A DNA stretch of 64,000 nt from Labyrinthula sp. Ha (taxonomy: Eukaryota; Sar; Bigyra; Labyrinthulida; Labyrinthulaceae). The notes beneath the pieces were generated by a model. That model saw only the letters and a list, made by a program, of their open reading frames with translations, made no database searches and was not told the DNA's origin. A program made the translations under genes and the position numbers. The stretch lies in assembly GCA_015227615.1 (NCBI GenBank), contig JAALGZ010000010.1, positions 1,116,001 to 1,180,000 of the forward strand. The letters are read 5' to 3'. Of the stretch, positions 9,602 through 19,930 are shown one piece after another (within the stretch, counting starts at the first letter, position 1; every line of letters begins with the position of its first letter).

Positions 9602-12600
9602 CTTCTTTTGTCTGCAGAGTTCAGAAACAGCATTGTTTCATTTATTCAATATTTTGGGAATATTTTCATTTCGCTGTATTCTTGTATATACTCTTATCTC
9701 GAATTACGTCACTAACAAAACCTGGTAGACAGGTTAAAGCTAAAGTTTAAAAAATCAAAAAAACATATTTGGTTGTCAAAATAAATTACCCGGAAGATTT
9801 CATAATTATAATGAAAATTATATTTGGATTAGAATGGATTTAAAGCATAAGATCATTTTCTTGTTCAACAAAGGAAATAAAGTTTTCTTAGTTATTATCA
9901 AAAGTAGGGCTTTCTAATAAAAGCACGTCTGTCTAGGTAGCTCTATTTTAAAGAAGAGAACAAGGCAATAACCATCTAGGTGTCGACCTGTGAAACTACG
10001 TGCTGTCATGTATTGAGGTCGGAAAAATAAGCAATTTCCTAATTATAACATTATTATCCATGTATAGGTATTAATTAACAACAACAGCCTTCTTAAGTAC
10101 ATAAATTTCTTAGAGTTTGATTTTCAAAAATTTGAAGCCGATAGAGTCAAGACTTTTGAAAAATTCACAGGAAATAATTTCAAATGATGCAAAAAAAGGA
10201 AAGCAAATTTTCAATTGAACCAAAAAGTAATCTTAGTTATTATTTAATGCTGTGAATTTAATGAAGTTTACTCATGTATTATAGTTGAAAGCTTGCACCA
10301 TACCAAAATGAGATTGATACATGGTATTCAGTGCTCCAATTGCCAAAAGCCCAAAAGGTTTATGTGCTAATTTTATATATTGTTGCCCTAAGTTTACTGA
10401 AATATATCAATTTCGTACGCTAGATTCCCCAAATTTAAGCAAATAGCATCTAATATTTAGCTTAAAAAGCAAGATATTTTCCATGAAAACGTTATCGAAT
10501 TCAGAGTTTCTCTAGCATAAAAACGAAAACAAGAACACATATCTTCTCACTCTTTTCATACTTCAACTAAAGACTTCATCTTGCGAAGAAGTTTTTTTAT
10601 ATAACCTATCTTTTATTTGAGTATTTAGCAAATGAGGAAGAAAATTACCGCAGATTGAACTATATATTTATTGTTTTCTTACGGGTTATGAGGTTCGCAC
10701 TCCTCCCAGTAGAAGACATACCTTATTCAGTTGTTCTAACTTCCTTGTCATAGTGTTGTTCTCAAGTTACAATTGAGTTTGAGTCATTTTATAGTTTGAA
10801 TACATTTATTATTATGTCAGTTTTTACTTAAACTGTCCTGGGTGCATCTAGTTGGAGAAATAAATATGTTATCTCTTCATTTGCATTGAAGAAATGAGAA
10901 TGATTTGGCATAAAAACCAGAAGCTTAGCACATGTTTATTTTTTAATGTTAACTGAAGGAATATTTATGGTATATAAAACTGTATTTTTGCCAATATTAT
11001 TTTGCGTTGACCTGGATTTAAGTATTAGATGCACTATGTTCTTCCTCTCTTTCTCTTAACCATTTTCATAACAAACCATTATAGAGCCGTGATTATGGTT
11101 CTTTGGAAAGTTTGTGCTGCATAGTGTTATGATATTGCAGAAGCAGCATACGTGCCTTATTTAGCTGAGCGAGTGCTTCAAAAATACTGAGTTTGCAATA
11201 TGATTGGCTTGAAACGTACAAAGAGATAGTTGAAAAGCTTTCCAGGTATATTACAGATCAGTTCTTAGGTTTTAGGTTTTTAGTACCACTTCGTGTTAAG
11301 AAAGTAGTTTCCTAACAAAAACAGAAGGAAAACTTTGAATTTTTCTTTTTAGTTACCCAAAGATCTCATGCTTATTTCTGCTTTTGTTGGGAAGAGTAGA
11401 TTTGAACAATGATCTATTCCAATACACTGACTTCAATTATAGTGTGCAGCTAGATCTATTCTTTGAATAGTACTCTGTAATGATAGAAAGCAAAATGCCT
11501 CATTATCATCACTTAGATAAAAGAATGGAAGATTTAGCAAGGTTCTTGTATCACAGTGACTCTTCTGGAGAACTTGGTTGTCCAAAATTACTTATGGTAT
11601 AAAGAATGTTATGTTCTAATTCTCTTGTCACCATGCTATTATCACAACAAAAACCTTATTTGCCGTTTTTTCTCTAATATTAAGTTTTATAGTTCCAAGA
11701 ATATAGTGTATCTTATAGTAGCTCTGTCAATAACAGTTTGTAACTGATAAGGAGTTTAATTGCGTAGTTTGGGAGTCTCCAACTATAGAGAATTAGAATA
11801 GAACAAGATAACATGCTTAGAGATAAAAAATTATTTCTTTTAAGTCAGTTCATCTATTAAGAATATTAAGGCAATTGAAAAATTGAGATATGATTTCAGT
11901 TAGGATTTAAAATATCACTTCCTGGATAATTAATTGATATTTTACCTCATTTCAACCTTCCATATTTCATTAAATTAAGTGTATCTTCTATCTGAAATGA
12001 TAACAAATCAATAAGCTATTTGAATTAACAACTTGCTTACTGTATTGGTTAATTATATGGTTGTTGGTTGCAGTTATCATTTCAATATAAATAATATAAA
12101 AATTTTTTGAATTGATGGGTGACATATCCTTTTTCATTTGAAAGCCAAACCTTTGGAAATTTATTCCAATTCTATTTCTCAAATCCAGTTAATATATTTT
12201 ATCTGTACTCGGACTGCTTTCCGAAATTTCATTGATAAATTTATAATTATTTTTAGGCTTTACAGATTGCACTATGTTTTTTCAACTCTTATCTTTCGTT
12301 CTTATATTCATGTTAGTACCAAGCTGAACATAGAGGTTTTGATATCTAAATTACTACAACGAAGACAAACTTAAATATTTACGAAAGTTTGCACATACTT
12401 ATTTGATTTTGAAGTGATACCTCGTTCTTCTGGTTAGATATTAATCTAAATCTACTTTTGTGTTATATAATAACTTAACTCTGTATTTTGTACCAAGAAA
12501 AATTCCAATTTATTAAATAGATTTTAACATATCTCTAAGAAACAGATTATATCGTAGTTAGAATTAAGCTATTCTTCTTTTTCTGTTGTTTATATTGTTG

Positions 12601-15600
12601 GTGCCACTTGTGGGGATGAGATATCTAAGATCTATCAATGAGCTGATTATAAGAGAATGTTCATTATATGGCTTTGCATTTTCCTTCAATTCGTTTATTA
12701 TAATAAATCACATATGCGCATTCAACAGCTTCCAATTATGGTAATAACTGATTCAATTTTTCTTGAAAGCCAAACACATCTAACCAATTTTAGTGAATTA
12801 GGAGCCTATATTAAGAAATCACATAATTTTGAAGTTTTTTTTTCCCATAGTTAAATATATTTTAACTATTACTAAACAAAACTCTATTATTTGAGTTGCA
12901 ATATTTATTTTAAAATGATTATATATATTCTAGATATTTTTCTTACTGCAAACGTTTTCAAGCATTTAACCAAACAATCTTTGCTGTGAGACAAATATCA
13001 CATTCATCTACTTGTACTTTGCAAAATAAAACAAGTGATATGCCAATCTCTACATTAGTACATTCTAGTAAGAACAAACTTACGTCTCTGCTGCTTATCA
13101 TTGGCTTATGACTTTATAGAACGCTTTCGCTATTGTTATTATTACCTTCAATACAGGTCGTGTTGCAATTGAGATCCAATTTAGACTTTGAAGAATTCTA
13201 AAATTGACTAAGTACCTCTAGATATTTTATTTAGTGAAGGAAAATGAAGATGAATGAGCTCCTTATATATTTAAAACTTGGAATTTAGTGGATCTTAATG
13301 AGTGAAAAATGAAAAATTTGCCAAAGAAATTGTAAATATCATTGATTGTTATTTGTAAAGTGTAACGTCATATGGGAGGGGGGGGCTAAACAAAGAGCAA
13401 TAAGTTCATTTCTACCGGTTGCTATCTTTTCAAGATTTCCACTATTTTATTTAAGTGATTTTCATTTTTGGGATGCTCAAAAAGGGAATATCTCTGACTT
13501 TCGCCCCTAGTTTTGCCACACAAGATTAAACCACAAGACAAGAATCCCAGCATTCAGTAACAATATATGGGTAATTCTGAGTATAAAATCCCTTAAGGAA
13601 GAAACAATATGGAGTGTTTGAGAATAAAAAAAATTACTACGCCTAGTAGATAATATGGTGGCCTACGGTAATTTCTTCAAGGACTGCTTTAATTAAGTCT
13701 TGCACAGCAATAACAAGAAGTATACATGCTCCAACTAAATCAGAAAAAAATATGTATCACGCAAAATATTTAAAAAATAAGTTTTAGTACAACAGCATAC
13801 CATATTATAACTCTAATTAATAACCTAATTTAAAGAGTTTTTAGAAAAAATATCCAAACATTACACCGCTTTTATTGATAGCTACTCTAAATGAGAATGT
13901 CCCAAGCGACTTAATAACATCTTATTTTCTGTTCCAAAGCTAAAATTGTTATTATTATTTAAGAACACCCAATAAATGTAACCAAATACTCGTTGGAGGG
14001 AATATAATTACTAAGCTAACTGGGAAATTCAATTTGATTTTCATAGAGACTTTATAGCTATCTAATGATGTGGCTACTATTGTACCACGTCTACCTAGGG
14101 GGAGGGGGAGCTGGATGTTGTACCTTCTGGGTCACCGGTGTAACCCCTGATAAAGAGCAATTTAAAAAAATGAATATCTGCACTTATCCAGAGAAATTTA
14201 TCAGTCGATATAACAGAAATAATTTTTATAGATGTTAATGAAGCAAGTAGAGAATAAGGGTACATGAAAAAAAAAGAGGTCGCAAATTGATTTGACTTTG
14301 TAAGTTTAATGTTGGTATATCACTAATCTCTAGAAAGTAAAATAAAGATCTTATATTCAAAGATTCTGTAATATTAAAGAAATATCTTCGCCGGGGTTTC
14401 GGGATATGATCTTAATTAGCGAAGAAGGTCATGACGAATACATGTTGTCCTATGTGTTATCATATCATCCGAAATTTACCCAAAATTCCCCAAACAATTT
14501 TATTGATACTGTCTTACCCTTCATCATTAGAAGATTTTTCTGCAGATAAATTAGTTTTTGCCAGTACAATATTAATAGAAAACTATAACACCTCAACTTT
14601 GGGCAGCAATATTGTCCCTAGGAACTAATAGAGTGAAGGATTAGTTTTTTTGAGAGTTGCATCAGCAAAGATCACTGAGAATAGATAGTACACATAACTA
14701 GTTAGCAACTCAAATTAATTATCTTTTTTGAAACCTTGTTAATTCAAGAAGAAGTACAACTGTACCACAGCATGGATACTGAAAGTTATTGTTAATAAGC
14801 AGGTTTGGGCATTGATAGGATGACAGAAGTAGAGGGACTAATCTTGGCCATGAATATGCCATTCTACTTCAATTTAATGCGCTAAGCCCGGGTTTCTATC
14901 TTATTTTCATCAAATATAATAGAGCTATAGGAAGAATAAATGACCCTTGCTTCTTTGGACTGACAGATGGCTCGACTTAGTGTACTAATATTTCTGTTTA
15001 TTTGTGAGTACTGATCTTTAGTTAATTCTTCCCGCTGAATTCTTGGATTGAACTTGCTGAACCAAAATTATGCCGCGTAGTAAGAACATATGGTTTCTGG
15101 CCATGCTCGTATCTTTTGTTTGTGCTCTGCTTAACCAAACCAAATATTTTTATTCAGATATATATTCAATGATCATATGTGTTACTTTATCTCACACTCT
15201 ATCCGTGATAAAAAATACAATTAAAATAGTTTGAAAATATCGGAGAAATGCGTAGCGTAAAGTTATAGGAGGTTTTATCTGCGACTTCACCTAAACTATA
15301 GTTGAAAGAGGTTGGTAGAAAGTTGCAAGAAAATGATAAGAATATCTAGGAATGAACACTCGACAAGAACCTTACTAAGCTTGTTTAATGAGGATAAAAT
15401 TTTCTAAATAGAAAAGAACAGGTAACACCGTTAATTCATCCTAACCAAATGGAACAGACTTGCTACCAATTAGATTTAGTACGAAAGAACAAGGGAGATT
15501 AATAGTCCTAGAGTTTCAAATAATATTGCAGTCCCTTGTAGCAAACCATCCTACCAATTTATAGATAATAGATTTAAACATACTGCTTCTCTAAGAATAT

Positions 15601-15812
15601 GGTGCTGTACGCTATTTTACACCTAAAATTAAGACTCTTCTTCTTTCCAAATGTTTTTCCTTTAATAACTTTTACCGAATAGATATTTCATGTTGGCATA
15701 TTTTGGGCAATTAAATTTACTTTTTCTTGTCCGTTAAGGATCCGGGAGTAGAAATTGAGCTTTGAAACCTGAAACGAAAAAATTAACAAAAGATCGAGGA
15801 TTGCTAAAAAGA
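9602..15812. other. gene desert, about 6.2 kb
   Basis: Only short frames, mostly AT-rich and without ATG or coding character. Two G-runs stand out in otherwise AT-rich sequence (about 13375-13386 and 14098-14110). No RNA gene or repeat unit was recognised. Confidence 0.45.
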
Positions 15813-17473
15813 ATGGAATTACTCAAGAAGTTGGTAACAAAAAGAAACCTTATTCTGGTTATGAGAATGTGGTTGGCTTTGAAGTTCATTTCCTTTTTGC
15901 GAAGTGCTATCGAGGGGCGTAGAAGGATAAAGCTGTTATTGAAGATTCCGACGGTCCATCCGAAGGAGGAGGACAAATATAAGCCAAACTGGTTTGGGAC
16001 AGTTAAATCCATTGCTTCTGATGATAGATTAAGTACACATGATGGGCTGCAAAGGTACTACTATCCCTTGGTCAAGAAGGTACTATTTTCTTCCAAAATC
16101 TGATCCATTAGCTGTTTCATGAGAACCTGAAAGATGAGAAAATGGGAGTTATCTGGATACTTAATCCAAACGTTACCCTTGTTTTCCCTTTGGCTATTGT
16201 TTTAGTGACAGATATGGATTTGGTTCGAGAACTTCTTTCCACAAAGATGTTGTCAAAACAAAGAAAAGGAAACAGCTATTTAGTCGCGAATCCTCTCACT
16301 GGAAACGGAGCTCTAACGACTTCACATGGGGTTTGGCATAAGCAAAGAATTATTTTGGATAAGGGGTTCACGCAAAGTATTCTAGAAGAACAATTTTTCA
16401 TAATCAAAGAAAGCTCGAATGAATTGCTGGATCTGTTAACTGGGATATACACAAGAAGTGGTGAACGTGATCTACTTGATATTGATTTAATAGAAAGCAT
16501 GTCTAAGATGACTCTCGATGTTTTGGGAAAAGTGGCTTTTGGTTATGATATAGGAGCGCTTAGGGTGAAAGATGGGCAGGAATCTCCCCTCTATGACGCA
16601 TTTTCTGTTGTCTTGAATACTTTGCAGCATAGAATCCAAGCCCTTTGGTTGCACTTGATTCGAAATTTTCCAACTGCGGAAAATAAGAAGTTTAATGAAG
16701 CAATTAATTTGCTAAATAATACGGTAAAAGACATTATAAAAAATAAGAAGAACAAGGTAAAGTCAAAGAAGAAGTCGCAAGATCTCTTGGACATATTGTT
16801 GGAGAGTGATATGGAAGAGGATATTATTCTGGATAATATCAGAACTCTATTGTTTGCAGGTCATGATACAACTGCAGCAGCTTTAACTTGGGCTTTTTAC
16901 CTACTGTCACAGCATCAAAATGTACAGGAAAATATTCTGAAGGAATTTGAAGACAAATTTAAATCTAATTTTGATAATCTAAGTGCGCAGAAACTTGAAG
17001 AAGCTGAGTATTTAAATGCTGTAGTGCTTGAAGTATTGCGTCTTTACCCTTCTGCTGGGTTTGTAAGGCATACTCTTGAAGATATTGAAGTTGGGGGATA
17101 TGTAATTCCAAAGGGGGTAGATGTTGGTTTTTACCCTTACGTCATTCAAAGAGATGAGAAGTATTATAAGAACGCAGAAGAATTTATTCCTCAACGATGG
17201 ATGAGCAGAAATAAAGAGAAGATATTTCTTCAAGCGCAGTTGGCAAAGATGACATTAGAAGAAGCCTATTTACCATTTAGTTTAGGCAAAAGAAATTGTG
17301 TGGGAAGGAAATTAGCTCTTCTGGAAATGCGAGTTTCAATTTTGAATGTTTTGAATAACTTTGAAATTAAGCCTGCAATTAAGCAGCATGACAAATTTCA
17401 ACCTGAGCCTTGGAGAAAAATTACATTAACACCACAGCATGTCAGAGTTTCGTTTAAACCCAAAAGAAAGTAA
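15813..17473 (+). CDS. cytochrome P450 monooxygenase (two exons, 32-nt intron)
   Basis: Join 15813..16079 and 16112..17473, 542 residues. Splicing restores one frame (phase 0) across a conserved P450 N-terminal region, giving ...YYYPLVKK followed by LFHENLKDEKMGV. The start is the ATG at 15813; the frame is open upstream but has no ATG. Heme-thiolate oxygenase features in order: a possible N-terminal anchor (LILVMRMWLALKFISFL), I-helix AGHDTT (338-343), K-helix EVLR (396-399), FIPQRWM in the PERF region, and the heme loop FSLGKRNCVG with Cys485 as iron ligand. All catalytic landmarks are intact. The sequence resembles microsomal CYP3/4/97-type enzymes, but family and substrate cannot be assigned. 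The stop is 2 nt from the stop of the opposite-strand neighbour, and a Rieske oxygenase lies 2.5 kb downstream, hinting at shared lipid or sterol metabolism (inference). Confidence 0.93.
16080..16111 (+). other. 32-nt intron in P450 gene
   Basis: Begins GTACTA and ends CCATTAG, with CTGAT as a candidate branch site 8-13 nt before the 3' end. Phase 0. Without splicing the frame hits TGA inside the intron. Confidence 0.85.
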
Positions 17474-17475
17474 AT

Positions 17476-18654
17476 CTAGAGTTTGAAAAAGCTGTAACAG
17501 AGTGGAATTTGTACCTGAGGAAGAGTTTGCAGTAAGAGTGTTGACTCACTTGTAACTAAGTATTTAAGTTGATTGTGTTCAGGACTGGGTTTATGTTCCA
17601 ATACAACTTCAAGCTTAAAAAAATCTGTTTCTGAGGATAAACTTTTAGGCAAAAGAGAGATTAACACTTCTTCCACAGTAAGCGAACAGGTGCTTTCTGA
17701 AAAAAATTGTTCCACTTGCAACGCTGAGATCTTATTGCAAAGTAAGAGCGAAACATCCAAAGAGTCTATTTTGACATTGATTTGCTGAAGAAAGAGTTTC
17801 CTTTCGTTTTCAAATAAATACTTCTTTTTCTTTTGCCCAAAACGGATATTTTCCTTTTTTGTGTAAAACTCACCAATAAGATCCACTTGAATTATACATT
17901 GCGGATTATAAAAGGTGACACCAAAACAAGAATTTTCTTCCAACTCTTCATTCAGCTTCACTTTCACATCGAAATCAAAATGAACCTGTAAAACAAGCAC
18001 AAATACCTTCTTTAACATGGTTAAATCATCACAAGTAGAGCGACCATAAAAAATAGATAAATTTGAAACTCTTTCTTTGTGAATGTATACAAGTGGAAGA
18101 TCTTGTTGAATATACCAGACCTTGTCTAAACAAGATATCGAAGACTTAGCATCTAATCTCTCTACTTGGATGGCCTTTGAGAAATGAGTTTGTAGAGCTT
18201 CAAGCAAGGGAATAGATATTTCTTCTTTTTTGTGTGTTTTCTTGAACTCAATACATTTTTGAAAAAAGCTTGTCATTGCTACTTTCGCAGAATCAAAGTC
18301 AAATCCACAAACATTTGGCAGCTTGGACAAAGCTAGGGCCAGCCCTGATTCCGCCTTAGTAAGTTTTTGCTTCACTTTTCCAATATCTAATTTTAATTTC
18401 TTCAGTTGTGAAGTATAGTTTTCCCTTTTCTCTATATTGGTGAAATTCTTTGGATGCAACTTTTGCTGCAACTGTTTGACTTCTTGACGCAACTTAAGCA
18501 AATAAGTGTTAATTTCTTTTCGTTGGCTATAATTGAGAGACAAAAACTTAACTAAATTTTCGCATTTATCTACTCCAACTCTTGCTTCTATGTTATTGCT
18601 GATCACTTCTCGGTATTCATTATCAATGAAGAACCTTTTTACATCAAGAACCAT
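17476..18654 (-). CDS. seryl-tRNA synthetase-like protein lacking the catalytic core
   Basis: 392 residues from an ATG at 18654. The first ~115 residues match the N-terminal tRNA-binding domain of SerRS: MVLDVKRFF...EVISNNIEAR start, an initial helix pair, then a long antiparallel coiled coil (about 40-112) interrupted by a short hairpin and ending ALALSKLPN like the SerRS LLLxIPN exit. What follows does not show SerRS motif 1, motif 2 (R-GLxRxHQF) or motif 3. Only the very end (364-392, KYLVTSESTLLLQTLP...IPLCYS) resembles the serine-binding TxE loop region (Y-L-I-P-T-S-E), and the protein stops just where motif 2 should begin. It therefore cannot aminoacylate as seen and may be a paralogue with a regulatory or tRNA-binding role, comparable to SLIMP in insects. 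Divergent promoter shared with the Rho gene; convergent with the P450. Confidence 0.6.
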   Translation of the reverse strand: MVLDVKRFFIDNEYREVISNNIEARVGVDKCENLVKFLSLNYSQRKEINTYLLKLRQEVKQLQQKLHPKNFTNIEKRENYTSQLKKLKLDIGKVKQKLTKAESGLALALSKLPNVCGFDFDSAKVAMTSFFQKCIEFKKTHKKEEISIPLLEALQTHFSKAIQVERLDAKSSISCLDKVWYIQQDLPLVYIHKERVSNLSIFYGRSTCDDLTMLKKVFVLVLQVHFDFDVKVKLNEELEENSCFGVTFYNPQCIIQVDLIGEFYTKKENIRFGQKKKKYLFENERKLFLQQINVKIDSLDVSLLLCNKISALQVEQFFSESTCSLTVEEVLISLLPKSLSSETDFFKLEVVLEHKPSPEHNQLKYLVTSESTLLLQTLPQVQIPLCYSFFKL

Positions 18655-18849
18655 TTACTTATTTCGCACTTCACAATATATCAAGACAATACTTTCTTGA
18701 ATCTCGGTTTATCATTTTTCTGAATGAAATATCCTGTTTTAGCGAGAAAGTTCGAGATTTCTGTAGCAAGGATCCAATACTCTTGGCTTTTCGAGAAGTT
18801 GAAGAATGATACATCGAAAGTCTTGGAACATAGCCGTTTAAAAAATAAA

Positions 18850-19451
18850 ATGAACAGTCATGTAACAGAAGAATATTCAATAAGAATATGTCTTGTAGGA
18901 GACAAAGAAGTGGGAAAATCAACTCTCCTTAATACTTTAAACGATATCCCTATTGACACAAGTTATACGCCAATAGTCACAGAAGACCCCTCATGGAAGG
19001 TAAAACTCTCTTCTGGAAAGGAAGTCTTGGTTGAACTAACAGAAATGGACTCAAACAAGCAAAACTCTGGAGTTCGGCAACTTACATATGAAAATATAGA
19101 TGGTTTATAATATTTCTATTTTTACTTTTAGCCGTGGTTATGTGTTTCGCTGCCGATGAAGTGTCTTCTTTTACAAATGTTAAAAGCTTCTGGTTACCTG
19201 AAGCTGTTATTTATTTATTAGGGAAGAAAATTTTTTTCGGACTACTACAGACAAAAAGTGATCTCCAAACTGAAATATCTAAAGAAGAAATTGACGATAT
19301 GATAAGAATTACTGAATGTATTCAATGCTTCTCTCCTGTGACTGTGCTTGAAAAGGAAGAGTTTAAAAGCAAGTTCCGAAAAGTAGTGAAAAAGATACTA
19401 AAATATAAATTCCAAGAAAAAGAGAAGAGACTCAGTTGCCCAGTTATGTAA
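18850..19451 (+). CDS. atypical Rho-family small GTPase (two exons, 29-nt intron)
   Basis: Join 18850..19102 and 19132..19451, 190 residues, the normal Rho length. An in-frame ATG at 18724 would add 42 residues; the inner ATG fits the family better. Seen: P-loop GDKEVGKS (17-24), a Rho-like YENIDAVVMCFAADEVSSFTNVKSFWLPE region spanning the splice site, TKSD (125-128, base recognition, Rho TKxD type), and a C-terminal CPVM box (187-190) after basic residues, predicting farnesylation and membrane attachment. Unusual: the switch I Thr of YxPT is Ile42, and switch II WDTAGQE is replaced by ELTEMDSN (62-69), so both the Mg/gamma-phosphate Thr and the DxxGQ catalytic residues are missing. It probably binds nucleotide but does not hydrolyse GTP (inference). 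Its start is 195 nt from that of the divergent SerRS-like gene. Confidence 0.82.
19103..19131 (+). other. 29-nt intron in Rho gene
   Basis: Begins GTTTAT, is very T-rich and ends ACTTTTAG. Phase 1; splicing creates an Ala codon and joins YENID to AVVMCF, the expected Rho beta-strand. Unspliced RNA meets TAA within the intron. Confidence 0.9.
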
Positions 19452-19930
19452 TACCTATTAAGCAATCATATGTTCCAGGTCCTTTTTTAATTGCAACCTT
19501 TGACGCCTGAAGTAATATCGACTATACCGAGTACCTATACACACCAAGAGAAATGCTGCAGCTATGTGAAAAAGCACAGTGTACTAGTGGTTTTAGGTTC
19601 AGTTCTTATTATTACTTGACCTATACAAAAAATACAGTTTTTATAGACCTATCAAGTTATACTTAGTTTAAGCGCAAGAATAGTAAATTGTCGCAAAACA
19701 AGTTTCAGCGGGTTCAAAAACGAATACTTACGCTTATTGAATTATATACAGTATTGAGGTTATAAATATGAAGGAACTTGTGTGGGAAAGACTCTCAGTA
19801 AGTGCATAAAGTGTCTCGCAAACGGGTAAAGTATATCCCAGTTCCAGTTTCAAAGATATAGAAAAAAAGTGGAAGGTGGTTATTTACCATTGCCCGGGTG
19901 AGCTTCGGTGCTGTACTTGGGTAGATAAGA
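19452..19930. other. spacer of 479 nt
   Basis: Between two plus-strand genes, Rho and Rieske oxygenase. No feature recognised. Confidence 0.5.

Noticed and set aside
18724-18849. N-terminal extension of the Rho GTPase
   Set aside because: In frame with an ATG, but it would give 42 residues unlike any Rho and would leave only 69 nt to the divergent gene; kept as an alternative only.
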